Of a DNA stretch of 64,000 nucleotides, positions 9,050-17,115 are shown one piece after another (positions within the stretch are counted from its first letter, which is position 1; every line of letters begins with the position of its first letter). The DNA is taken from NCBI RefSeq assembly GCF_040892615.1, contig NZ_JBFRYC010000001.1:434001-498000 (forward strand), given 5' to 3'. Below the pieces are notes generated by a model. That model was not told the DNA's origin, made no database searches, and was given only the letters and a program-made list of their open reading frames with translations. The position numbers and the translations under genes were made by a program. The stretch comes from Thioclava arctica (lineage in GTDB: Bacteria > Pseudomonadota > Alphaproteobacteria > Rhodobacterales > Rhodobacteraceae).

Positions 9050-9097
9050 CGTTTTGGGTCTCGCTTCGTTGCGGGGCCAAGCCTTTGGGGAATGCTC

Positions 9098-9113
9098 TAC
9101 CCCTCGGGGGGTA
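9098..9113. promoter_or_regulatory. Palindrome between the LuxR-type regulator and the glutamylation operon
   Basis: TACCCC-TCGG-GGGGTA is an inverted repeat in the 110 bp divergent spacer, about 50 bases from both start codons. Its position and symmetry fit an operator for the LuxR-type protein encoded at 8267-9049. Assignment is inference. Confidence 0.45.
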
Positions 9114-9159
9114 TTGGTGGGGGCGCGCAATTCCCTAAGCTGAACCGTATCAGGAAAAA

Positions 9160-10521
9160 ATGGAATGCGCCCGAATGCAAGCCGATAGCCCAAATGACAG
9201 CGATATGCACGAAATGCTCGACCGGATCGGCGCGCAGCATGTTCATATCGGGATTTTCGATCAGGACGGGATGTTCCGCGTCAAACGGGTGGCGCGCGCC
9301 AAGGCCGAAAAGCTGGCGCAAGGCGGCTACCCGTTTTGCGACGTGCTTTATAAATGGGACAGCGCCGAGGAAACCTATGGCGGGGGCGATTATATCGATG
9401 TCCCCGCAAAAATTTTCCCCGATACGGTCCGGGCTTGGCCTTTTGAGGGCGATCAGGCGATCTGCATTGCCGATTTCGCGATGCCCTTCGGAGAACACTC
9501 GGCGCGCAACCAGCTGATCGGGCAGATCAAGAAGGCCAAGGATATGGGGTTCTCGGTCCATTCGGCGTTCGAATTTGAGTTCAACCTGCTTGATGAAACC
9601 GCCGCGAGCCTGCGCGAGGGCGGCTTTGCCGCGCCGAAACATTACGCGCTGGGCAACAGAACCTATTCGCTTGAAACGCTGGCCAATGAACATGCGCTTC
9701 TGACGGGTCTCGAGGCGATGATGGATCGGCTGGGGATTGGCATGGATGCGCTGCATACCGAGCTGGGTCCGGGCTGTTTTGAGGTGCCGCTGACCCATGC
9801 GCAGGGGGTTAAGGCGGCCGATGATGCCGCGCTGTTCAAGAACTTTGCCAAGACCTATTTCCGGCGCAACGGGCTGACCGCCTGTTTTATGTCGAAGCTG
9901 AATGAAAACCTGTCGGGGCAGTCCGGCCACCTGCATGTCTCGCTGCGCAACTTGGCCGATAACAGCCCCGCTTTTGTTGATCTGAACGATACTGACGGTC
10001 TAAGCCGCACCGCGCGCCATTTCATTGGCGGGTTGGTCACCTTGATGCCAGAGATGCTCGCGATGTGCAGCCAGACGGTGAATGCTTACCGTCGGATGGT
10101 GCCGGGAATGTGGGCGCCGATCTCGGCCTCGTGGGGTATCCAGAATCGCACGGTCGCAGCCCGGGTGATGAATGACAGTCCCGATGCAACGCGGGTGGAA
10201 TTTCGCGTCCCCTCTGCAGATACCAACCCGCATGTTGCCTTGGCGATGTGTTTGGGGGCCGGCCTTTGGGGGATCGAGAACGAAATCGAACCGGGGGCGC
10301 CCATATGCGGGGATCAATACCTTGCCACGCCCGCGCCCGAGACCCGCTTCCCCACCGATCTCGGCATGGCCGCCGATTGGCTGAATGAGAGCAAGGTCGC
10401 CCGGGCGATCTTTGGGGATGTCTTTATCGACAGCTTCGTGCGCGCGCGCCGACACGAGTATGCTGCTTTTGCGCGTCATGTAAGCGCTTGGGAGCGTGAA
10501 CGATATCTAGAAGTCGTCTGA
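9160..10521 (+). CDS. Glutamine synthetase family protein (gamma-glutamyl-amine ligase type)
   Basis: Predicted ATP-dependent ligase of 453 residues in the glutamine synthetase superfamily, closer to PuuA/IpuC-type gamma-glutamylamide synthetases than to GlnA. Those enzymes join glutamate to an amine or polyamine. The catalytic C-terminal part shows SGQSGHLHVSL, VPGMWAPISASWG and VEFRVPSADTNP, corresponding to conserved ATP and glutamate sites. AGGA lies just before the ATG at 9160; an in-frame ATG at 9175 is also possible. A polyamine-type importer, alcohol dehydrogenase and amidase follow, which supports gamma-glutamylation of an imported amine. The amine is unknown. Confidence 0.85.
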   Translation: MECARMQADSPNDSDMHEMLDRIGAQHVHIGIFDQDGMFRVKRVARAKAEKLAQGGYPFCDVLYKWDSAEETYGGGDYIDVPAKIFPDTVRAWPFEGDQAICIADFAMPFGEHSARNQLIGQIKKAKDMGFSVHSAFEFEFNLLDETAASLREGGFAAPKHYALGNRTYSLETLANEHALLTGLEAMMDRLGIGMDALHTELGPGCFEVPLTHAQGVKAADDAALFKNFAKTYFRRNGLTACFMSKLNENLSGQSGHLHVSLRNLADNSPAFVDLNDTDGLSRTARHFIGGLVTLMPEMLAMCSQTVNAYRRMVPGMWAPISASWGIQNRTVAARVMNDSPDATRVEFRVPSADTNPHVALAMCLGAGLWGIENEIEPGAPICGDQYLATPAPETRFPTDLGMAADWLNESKVARAIFGDVFIDSFVRARRHEYAAFARHVSAWERERYLEVV

Positions 10522-10572
10522 AATAGAAAAAAGATAACAGGCGCTTATCAATCCAACCGGGAGTAAAGAAAG

Positions 10573-11706
10573 ATGAAGAAAACCAAGGGAATACCGATGT
10601 TCTCTCCGAACCGCCGCACCTTCCTGCAAGGGATGGGCGCGGCTGGTCTGGCGGGGGCTGGCCTTGTGCCGGGGCGCGCCGAGGCCGCGACCTCGATGAA
10701 ATTCATGTGCTGGGAGGGCTATGACAGCCCGGCAATCATCAAACCCTTCGAGAAAGCCAATGATGTTTCGGTCTCGATCGACCTGATCACCGACAGCCCC
10801 GGCGGGTTTGCCAAGCTGGCAGCAGGTGCATGGCGCGATTTCGACGTGGTGGCGACGGACAGCCCCTGGGTGCAGCGGATGGGACCGGCCGGGATCGCTG
10901 AATTCCTTGATGATGGCGAATTTGCCGATGTTTACGAGGACTTCTATCCGCAGTTCCGTTCGCCCTTCGCGCCGCTTGAATTCGAGGGCAAGACGACCGG
11001 TCTTCCCACCCGCTGGGGCTGGGTCGGACCGACGGTTAACACCAAGTTCGACAAGCTGGAAACGTGGCGCAGCTATGCGCCTTGCTTTGATCCGGCCTAT
11101 CGGGACAAGATCTGCGTGCTTGATTGGGGCGACTGGCCGATCATGCCGATGGCGCTGTATGCCGGGATCGACCCCTACAAGGAACTGGATGACAAGGAGC
11201 TGAACGAGATCCGCCTCGTGTTGCGCGCGCTCTTCAAGAATACCCGCGCGGTCGTGGGCGATCTTTCGGTCGCGCAGAAGGGGCTTATGGATGGATCGTT
11301 CCGCACGCTGATCGGGGGCGGCACCTACTGCACCTCGGCGCTGCGCAAGGATGGGCAGAAAGACATCATGTCGATCGTCCCCGAGCCGAAGGACGGTCTC
11401 AATCAGGGCATCATCTGGATGGAAGCGGGCGGCGTGGTCAAGGACCCGGTCGATGGCGCCAAGGCCAATGCATTGCTACGCACGCTGACCTCGCCGGAGG
11501 TGGCGGTCGAGCTGGCCTGGACCGAAGCGACCTGCAACCTCGTTCCCTCGCAAAAGGCCGAAGCGCTGTTCACAGACGAGCAGAAGGACGTTTTGCAAAT
11601 GGATTACATGTGGGAGGCCTGGGACAAGTCTCACTTTCATAATGTTGCGCCCAATATGGACCAGATGCTTGAAATCTGGTCGCAAGAATTGGCTGCTGCG
11701 AATTGA
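10573..11706 (+). CDS. Spermidine/putrescine-type ABC binding protein (Tat exported)
   Basis: Periplasmic binding protein of the PotD/PotF type, 377 residues. The N-terminus has a twin-arginine signal, NRRTFLQGMGAAGLAG, with a likely cut after AEA near residue 38, so it is probably exported folded. FMCWEGYDSP begins the mature protein and resembles the polyamine-binding family. An internal ATG at 10597 is possible, but GGGAG upstream supports 10573. It feeds the ATPase and two permeases that follow. The ligand could be a polyamine or another amine. Confidence 0.88.
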   Translation: MKKTKGIPMFSPNRRTFLQGMGAAGLAGAGLVPGRAEAATSMKFMCWEGYDSPAIIKPFEKANDVSVSIDLITDSPGGFAKLAAGAWRDFDVVATDSPWVQRMGPAGIAEFLDDGEFADVYEDFYPQFRSPFAPLEFEGKTTGLPTRWGWVGPTVNTKFDKLETWRSYAPCFDPAYRDKICVLDWGDWPIMPMALYAGIDPYKELDDKELNEIRLVLRALFKNTRAVVGDLSVAQKGLMDGSFRTLIGGGTYCTSALRKDGQKDIMSIVPEPKDGLNQGIIWMEAGGVVKDPVDGAKANALLRTLTSPEVAVELAWTEATCNLVPSQKAEALFTDEQKDVLQMDYMWEAWDKSHFHNVAPNMDQMLEIWSQELAAAN

Positions 11707-11717
11707 TCCTATGCGTT

Positions 11718-11743
11718 GCAGGGGCGGCGCGTGCCGCCCTTGC
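11718..11743 (+). promoter_or_regulatory. Stable hairpin after the binding-protein gene
   Basis: GCAGGGGCGGC (11718-11728) pairs with GCCGCCCTTGC (11733-11743) around a GCGT loop: an eleven-pair stem with one G-U. There is no U-rich tail. It sits between the binding-protein and ATPase genes, as at 2388 and 27084, and probably lowers downstream expression or protects the upstream transcript. Confidence 0.55.
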
Positions 11744-11770
11744 TCCCTTATCTGAGACAGGAAACACGCC

Positions 11771-12859
11771 TTGGCTTCTCCCATCATCCAAGCCACCGGA
11801 ATCGAAAAATATTACGGCACCTACCGCGCCCTGACCAACATCTCGCTGAGCGTGGCCAATGGCGAGTTCCTCGCGCTGGTCGGGCCCTCGGGCTGCGGCA
11901 AGACCTCGCTGCTCAAGATCCTTGCCGGGTTCGAGGATTTGTCCGGCGGCAGCCTGATCATCGACGGGCAGGACATGGCGGGCATGCCGGCCTCGGCGCG
12001 CCCGACACGCATGGTGTTTCAAAAGCTGGCCTTGTTCCCGCACAAGACCGTCGCGCAGAATATCGGCTTTCCGCTGCATCTGGCCAAGCGCCCCAAGTCT
12101 GAGATCGACACTGCTGTGCGTCGGATGCTTGAGCTGATGCATCTGAAGGAAAGCTATCTCAACCGCTACCCGCATGAGCTGTCGGGCGGCGAGCAACAGC
12201 GTGTGGCACTGGCGCGCTCGATGATCTCGCAACCGCCCGTGCTGCTTCTTGATGAGCCGATGAGCGCGCTCGATGCCAAGCTCAAGAAATCGCTGCAGGC
12301 AGAGTTGAAACACTTGCACCGCCATGTCGGCACCAGTTTTGTTCATGTCACCCATGATCTGGAAGAGGCAATGATGCTGGCCGACCGGATCTGCGTGATG
12401 CGCGCGGGCAAGATCGTGCAGATCGGAGAGCCGTCCGAGATTTACTACCGACCGGCGGATGCCTTTGTCGCCGGATTCATTGGGGACACGAACCTTCTGC
12501 CCGCCAAAATCACGCGCGCGGGCGAGGGGTTTGAGTTCTCATGCGATAACTTGCAGTGCAGCGCGCCACGACTTGGCGCCGATCAGGTTGCCGCGGGGGT
12601 TGCTGCCGGGGCAGATGCGCTGCTGATGATCCGCCCCGAGATGCTGCGGCTTCTGGCGCCGGGTAAAAGCGCCGATTGCACCCTTGCGGGCACGGTGAGC
12701 GAGTATTTCATCCGTGGTGCCTCGATCCAGTATCGCATCACAGTCGCTGACACCGAGATCGTGATGGATGTTCCGGGCACCTCCGTTCTACCCGCCAAGC
12801 AGGGCGACGCGGTGCAGCTTGGTCTTTCGCTGAGCGATCTGTTCGCTGTGGAGGCCTGA
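11771..12859 (+). CDS. Spermidine/putrescine-type ABC ATPase
   Basis: ATPase of the PotA type, 362 residues. Walker A GPSGCGKTS is near residues 38-46, the Q-loop is at VFQKLALFPHKTV, the signature is LSGGEQQR, Walker B is LLLDEPMSALD and the H-loop is VTHD. A C-terminal TOBE-like regulatory domain of about 120 residues follows. It appears to begin with TTG, since no ATG lies before the first strand and ACAGGAAA is well placed for it. It energises the permeases at 12863 and 13728. Confidence 0.92.
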   Translation: MASPIIQATGIEKYYGTYRALTNISLSVANGEFLALVGPSGCGKTSLLKILAGFEDLSGGSLIIDGQDMAGMPASARPTRMVFQKLALFPHKTVAQNIGFPLHLAKRPKSEIDTAVRRMLELMHLKESYLNRYPHELSGGEQQRVALARSMISQPPVLLLDEPMSALDAKLKKSLQAELKHLHRHVGTSFVHVTHDLEEAMMLADRICVMRAGKIVQIGEPSEIYYRPADAFVAGFIGDTNLLPAKITRAGEGFEFSCDNLQCSAPRLGADQVAAGVAAGADALLMIRPEMLRLLAPGKSADCTLAGTVSEYFIRGASIQYRITVADTEIVMDVPGTSVLPAKQGDAVQLGLSLSDLFAVEA

Positions 12860-12862
12860 GCC

Positions 12863-13735
12863 ATGGCCGAGATGCAGAAATCGTGGCGTGATGGAGCTTT
12901 GCGGCTCTCGACCTTGCCCTTGCTTGTGCTTATGGGCCTGTTCTTCGTGATCCCGCTGATCATGACGGCACTCCTTAGCTTTCAGGGCACGCAGTATTAC
13001 CGGCTTGTCTGGACTTGGGATCTGAACGTCTGGACCGATGTGTTCAGCCAGATCCACTATTGGAAGATCATGTGGCGCACCTTGACGATGGCGCTGGTTT
13101 GCACGCTGCTCTGCACGGTGCTGGCGATCCCGATTGCCTATGGGATGCTGCATCGCCTGTCGCGTTGGTCCGATCAGATCACGCTGCTCATGGTCTTTGC
13201 ATTCCTGACCGATGCGGTGTTGAAAACCTTTGGCTGGGTGCTGTTTTTGGATCGCTCCGGCGTGCTTAACGGCACGCTTGAGTCGATCGGGTTTCCTCCC
13301 GCTGCGGTGAATGTGCTGTTTTCGCCAGATGCGACGATGATCGGCATGGTTTACAACCTGTTGCCCTACACCATCTTCACCACGGCGCTGTCGATGGCGC
13401 GGATTGACCGCGATCTGGTTCTGGCGGCGCGCGATGCCGGTGCGACGCGGCTGCGGGCCTTTCTCGAAGTGACCTTGCCGCTGGCCAAACCCGGCATCTG
13501 GGCGGGCGCGGTGCTGGTGTTTGTGCTCAGCCTTGGCGTGTTTCTGGAACCCAAGGTGATGGGTGGGGGCACGTCGCCGCTTGCGGCCGAACTGATCCGT
13601 CAAAGCTTTGAGACGCGGGTGAACTGGCCTCTCGGTGCGGCGCTGACGCTTGTTCTGATCGTGATCGGGGCCGCGGTTCTGGCTGTGGCCGGGGCGCTGG
13701 CTTTCTGGCAGGCACGGAGGGGCTCCAATGACTGA
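12863..13735 (+). CDS. Spermidine/putrescine-type ABC permease (PotB type)
   Basis: Inner-membrane permease, 290 residues, with about six helices and the binding-protein-dependent transport motif ending in ARDAGATRLRAFLEVTLPL near residues 190-208 (the EAA loop that contacts the ATPase). It starts four bases after the ATPase stop and its end overlaps the next permease by 8 bp. Forms a heterodimeric channel with that protein. Confidence 0.9.
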   Translation: MAEMQKSWRDGALRLSTLPLLVLMGLFFVIPLIMTALLSFQGTQYYRLVWTWDLNVWTDVFSQIHYWKIMWRTLTMALVCTLLCTVLAIPIAYGMLHRLSRWSDQITLLMVFAFLTDAVLKTFGWVLFLDRSGVLNGTLESIGFPPAAVNVLFSPDATMIGMVYNLLPYTIFTTALSMARIDRDLVLAARDAGATRLRAFLEVTLPLAKPGIWAGAVLVFVLSLGVFLEPKVMGGGTSPLAAELIRQSFETRVNWPLGAALTLVLIVIGAAVLAVAGALAFWQARRGSND

Positions 13736-14561
13736 TCAGATGGAAAAACGCCTTGCGGATATCGTCCTGTATGGCTCGGTGATCGCGGTGCTGATCTTCT
13801 TCTATATCCCGATCGCGACACTGATCCTGTTCTCCTTCACCCAAAGCCGGTTCCTGTCCTGGCCGATTTCCGAGTTCTCAACGCGCTGGTATGGCGCGTT
13901 GCTGGCGGATCGGGATTTCTGGTCGTCGCTGGGCAATTCCGCTTTGTTGGCGGTGCTTGCGACCGTGTTCGCTACACTTCTCGGGATTGGCGGAGCCTTT
14001 GCTTGGAGCCGCTACAAGTTTCGGTTTCAGTGGGGCTTCCGCATTCTGACCTTCGCGCCGCTCCTGTTCCCGCAATTGCTGCTTGGGGTTGTGATGCTGC
14101 TGTGGTTTTCCGTGCTGGCGGGGTGGCTGAACCTGTCGCCGGGGCTTTGGTCGGCGGTGATCGGCCATGTGATTTACATCACGCCGTTCTGCATCGTCAT
14201 CATTTCGGTTCAAATGCAGGGCTATGACGACACGCTTGATTACGCCGCCGAGGATGCGGGGGCGACGCGCTGGCAGATATTGCGCGAGATTACCTTGCCG
14301 CTGATCTGGCCCGGAATCTTCTCGGCCGCGATCTTTGCCTTCCTGCTGTCTTGGGGAAATTTCTACATCACTTACAGCCTGTCGGGTTCGACACGCACGC
14401 TGCCCACTTTCGTGTTCTCGGGCATCGCTGTGGGATCGTCGCCGATCTATCCGGCGCTGGCCACGTTGACCTTTCTGCCAGCCTTGGTGCTGATCTTTGC
14501 CGTCGGCAGTCTGCGCAAACGCGCCGCCCGCCGTCGCCTGATCAAGATCGCTGAGGGCTGA
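13728..14561 (+). CDS. Spermidine/putrescine-type ABC permease (PotC type)
   Basis: Second channel subunit, 277 residues with about six membrane helices. The EAA loop reads AEDAGATRWQILREITLPLI around residues 170-190. Overlap with the preceding permease indicates coupled translation. With the binding protein at 10573 and ATPase at 11771 it completes a type I importer for an amine-like substrate. Confidence 0.9.
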   Translation: MTDQMEKRLADIVLYGSVIAVLIFFYIPIATLILFSFTQSRFLSWPISEFSTRWYGALLADRDFWSSLGNSALLAVLATVFATLLGIGGAFAWSRYKFRFQWGFRILTFAPLLFPQLLLGVVMLLWFSVLAGWLNLSPGLWSAVIGHVIYITPFCIVIISVQMQGYDDTLDYAAEDAGATRWQILREITLPLIWPGIFSAAIFAFLLSWGNFYITYSLSGSTRTLPTFVFSGIAVGSSPIYPALATLTFLPALVLIFAVGSLRKRAARRRLIKIAEG

Positions 14562-14583
14562 TCCATCCAACGGAGTTTGTCCG

Positions 14584-15759
14584 ATGACTGCACATGACTT
14601 TACGACGCTGAAAACCCGCTGGAGTTTCCCGACGCTGGTCTGGTTCGGGGCAGGGCGGTTGGCCGATCTGCCCGCGGGGCTGGCCGAAATTGGGGCGCGC
14701 GCACCGCTGATCATCAGTGATCGCGGGCTTGCGGCCTCGGACATCGTTGCGCAGGCGAAGGCGGCGTTTGAAAGTGTCGGCATTGCGCCCGGCCTGTTTT
14801 GCGATGTGCAACCCAACCCGAGCGTTGAAAACGTCATGTCCGGTCTCATGGCCTTGCGCGCAGGGGGGCATGATTGCGTGATCGCGCTGGGCGGCGGCTC
14901 GGCGATGGATGCGGCCAAGGCGGTCGCGATGATGGCCGGGCAGGATCGCCCATTGCTGGATTTCGAGGATGTCGGCGACAATTTCCGCCGCGTCCAAACC
15001 GAAGGGATGGTGCCGGTGATCGCCATTCCGACCACCGCCGGGACCGGTTCTGAATTCGGGCGCTCCTCGGTGATCACCGACACGGACAGCCATCGCAAGG
15101 TCATCATTTTTCACCCCGAGATGCTTCCCGAGCTGGTGATCCTCGACCCGCAGGTGACGGTCGGTCTGCCGCCTCGTTTGACGGCCGCGACGGGAATGGA
15201 TGCGCTTTCGCACGCGCTTGAAGCGCTCTGTGCGCCGGGCTGGCATCCGATGGCAGATGGTCTGGCGCTGACGGCGCTAAAGATGATCGACGAGTCCTTG
15301 GCGACGGCCTATTCGCAGCCGGGCAACCTTGGCGCGCGTGCCAACATGCTGGCCGCCTCGGCCATGGCTTGCACCGCTTTGCAAAAAGGGCTGGGGGCAG
15401 TTCACGCGCTGGCACACCCGTTGGGCGCGCGCTATGGTGCCCATCACGGGATGCTCAACGCCGTGCTGATGGCGCATGTGCTGCGCTTCAATCTCTCGGC
15501 GGTGGGCGCGCAGATGGCGACGCTGGCACATGAATTGCGGCTGGAGGGCGATGATCCCGGTGCGGCTGTGCTGGACTGGCTAGAGTCGTTGCGGGCGCGT
15601 ATCGACATGCCTTCGACGCTTAGCGGCATGGGCGTTGACGTAGCCGAGTCCGATATTGCGGCGCTGGTGGCCGATGCCTTGCGCGACCCGTGCGCGGGCG
15701 GAAACCCCGTTCCCTTGACGGCGGGTGGGGTTGAGCAGATTCTGCGCGCCGCACTTTGA
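14584..15759 (+). CDS. Iron-containing alcohol dehydrogenase
   Basis: Group III (Fe-ADH) NAD(P)-dependent alcohol dehydrogenase, 391 residues. The N-terminal nucleotide-binding domain has GGGSAMDAAKA near residue 100 and TTAGTGSEFGRSS near 142. Metal ligands are expected in GMDALSHALEAL and HALAHPLGARYGAHHG. In this operon it could oxidise the hydroxyl of a gamma-glutamylated amino alcohol or reduce an aldehyde intermediate (inference). Other family members act on 1,3-propanediol, lactaldehyde or maleylacetate, so the substrate is open. Confidence 0.88.
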   Translation: MTAHDFTTLKTRWSFPTLVWFGAGRLADLPAGLAEIGARAPLIISDRGLAASDIVAQAKAAFESVGIAPGLFCDVQPNPSVENVMSGLMALRAGGHDCVIALGGGSAMDAAKAVAMMAGQDRPLLDFEDVGDNFRRVQTEGMVPVIAIPTTAGTGSEFGRSSVITDTDSHRKVIIFHPEMLPELVILDPQVTVGLPPRLTAATGMDALSHALEALCAPGWHPMADGLALTALKMIDESLATAYSQPGNLGARANMLAASAMACTALQKGLGAVHALAHPLGARYGAHHGMLNAVLMAHVLRFNLSAVGAQMATLAHELRLEGDDPGAAVLDWLESLRARIDMPSTLSGMGVDVAESDIAALVADALRDPCAGGNPVPLTAGGVEQILRAAL

Positions 15760-15815
15760 GCCAGCTTGATCCGGTCCGCGCGGGGCAGGCAAATCAGCGC
15801 CAACAGGAGAACGCC

Positions 15816-16586
15816 ATGAAACTCGCCCTCGTTCAGCCGCAGCCGCTTTCTTCTGACCCAGCGCAGATTCTGTCGGTCATAGAGGTTTGGGTCAAAGGGC
15901 TGGCCTCGCTAGGCGCCGATCTTGTGGTGCTGCCCGAACTGATCCTGCCCGGCTATAATCGCCCCGAGGCCCATCACGCAGAGGCCCAGCCATTAGACGG
16001 AGTCTGGTGCCGCGCCATGGGAGAGATCGCGCGCCAGACGGGGTGTGCGATCTGTTATGGCTGGGCCGAACGGCTGGGGAATCAGGTTTTGAATGTGGCT
16101 TCGGTGCTGGATGAGACCGGCGCGCGGATCGCGCATTACCGCAAGATCCAGCTGTTCGGGGCTATGGAAAAGGCGAGTTTCGCCTTTGGCACCCAAGCGC
16201 CGCCCGTCTTTGAGCTGAACGGCACACGGATGGGACTGTTGATCTGCTACGATATTGAGTTTCCCGAACACGCGCGGGCGCTCGCGCGAGCGGGATGCGA
16301 GCTGATCCTCGTGCCCACGGCGAACCCGGTGGGCTACGATCATGTGCCCGATCTGCTGGTGCGTGCACGCGCGAATGAGAACGCCGTGACGGTGGTCTAT
16401 GCAAATTATTCAGGGCCCGATGGCGGTATCAGTTTCGGAGGGAGGTCAATTATTGCCGGGCCAGATGGGCTGCCGTTGGCGCAGGCCGGCACAGGGCCCA
16501 CAATGCTCGTTGCAGACATCCCGCACCGGGCTGAGTATCCGCCAGAGGTGATGTCGCTCCAGTTCAAAGATCTGCGCCAGTACTAG
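15816..16586 (+). CDS. Carbon-nitrogen hydrolase (nitrilase superfamily amidase)
   Basis: Cytoplasmic amidase-type hydrolase of 256 residues with the Glu-Lys-Cys triad: Glu41 in LPELILPGYN, Lys in YRKIQLFG near 109, and Cys in LICYDIEFPEHAR near 144. The ATG at 15816 follows ACAGGAGAA; the longer frame from 15756 would need a TTG inside the previous gene. As last gene of the operon it may hydrolyse a gamma-glutamyl amide or other amide product made by the upstream enzymes (inference). Confidence 0.9.
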   Translation: MKLALVQPQPLSSDPAQILSVIEVWVKGLASLGADLVVLPELILPGYNRPEAHHAEAQPLDGVWCRAMGEIARQTGCAICYGWAERLGNQVLNVASVLDETGARIAHYRKIQLFGAMEKASFAFGTQAPPVFELNGTRMGLLICYDIEFPEHARALARAGCELILVPTANPVGYDHVPDLLVRARANENAVTVVYANYSGPDGGISFGGRSIIAGPDGLPLAQAGTGPTMLVADIPHRAEYPPEVMSLQFKDLRQY

Positions 16587-16980
16587 GATAAATATCTTTA
16601 CCTGATGCCATGTCGCCACCCGCGTGCGTGACGCTATTTCGATCAATCTAATCCGCAAAAATGGGCGGGCGTGGAAGGACGATTGCCCGGTTGCACGGGG
16701 TCGAAACGAAGCCTTGCGTGCCACCCGGCACTACGTCTGGACGTGCAGGACAGGACCCCACGCTCGAAGTCGCATCGAAGCGAACCCTTTCATGGTTTGC
16801 CATCTAGAGCGAGAGTTGAGGGAGTGGATTTCTCGTCATGGCAGAGCTCTGCGCCGCTCGGTAAGTTAGCATCTGATGCAAAGATAGCCATACCAGCTTA
16901 AAAATTATGCAATTGCGCTGATTTCTCTCATGCAGGGTCACCTTGCATACAGGTTTGTGATTTTGCCCCTTGTTTTGAAA
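16587..16980. other. Intergenic stretch with no supported gene
   Basis: About 390 bases between the amidase and the antiterminator leader. Short open frames exist but none resembles a known family or has a clear ribosome site. GCATCTGATGC at 16869-16879 is an 11 bp inverted repeat that could be a regulator site. The A+T-rich part from about 16900 probably holds the promoter for the amide operon, but I cannot fix -35 and -10 boxes. Confidence 0.4.
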
Positions 16981-16982
16981 CG

Positions 16983-17022
16983 TAGCGAAATGGCACGCTA
17001 AAGACACATCGGAAAGGTCCGA
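16983..17022 (+). promoter_or_regulatory. ANTAR-type dual hexaloop antiterminator element
   Basis: Two small hairpins lie in the leader. P1 is TAGCG (16983-16987) paired with CGCTA (16996-17000); with an A-A pair on top it leaves the hexaloop AATGGC. P2 is TCGG (17009-17012) paired with CCGA (17019-17022) around AAAGGT. Both loops have A at position 1 and G at position 4, the known signature for ANTAR-domain RNA binding, and are separated by 8 bases. An ANTAR protein is encoded at 18216, and a terminator follows at 17033. Confidence 0.72.
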
Positions 17023-17032
17023 ACGGCATTTG

Positions 17033-17088
17033 CGCCTCGCTTTGACTCCGCTTTTCAGCGGTCGGTCAGCGGGGCGTTTTGCATTTTT
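17033..17088 (+). terminator. Leader intrinsic terminator (attenuator) of the amide operon
   Basis: CGCCTCGC (17033-17040) pairs with GCGGGGCG (17069-17076), then TGAC (17043-17046) with GTCA (17065-17068), and CCGC with GCGG around TTTTCA at the top. The stem is followed by TTTTGCATTTTT. It ends 27 bases before the amiC-like start codon, so unless overridden it should stop transcription before the operon. Confidence 0.75.
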
Positions 17089-17115
17089 GGAGTTTCGACA
17101 AGTCGAAGGAACGTC

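Noticed and set aside
16624..16901. Two overlapping open frames of about 80 codons before the ANTAR leader
   Set aside because: No ribosome site, no family resemblance, and they end inside the A+T-rich promoter area.
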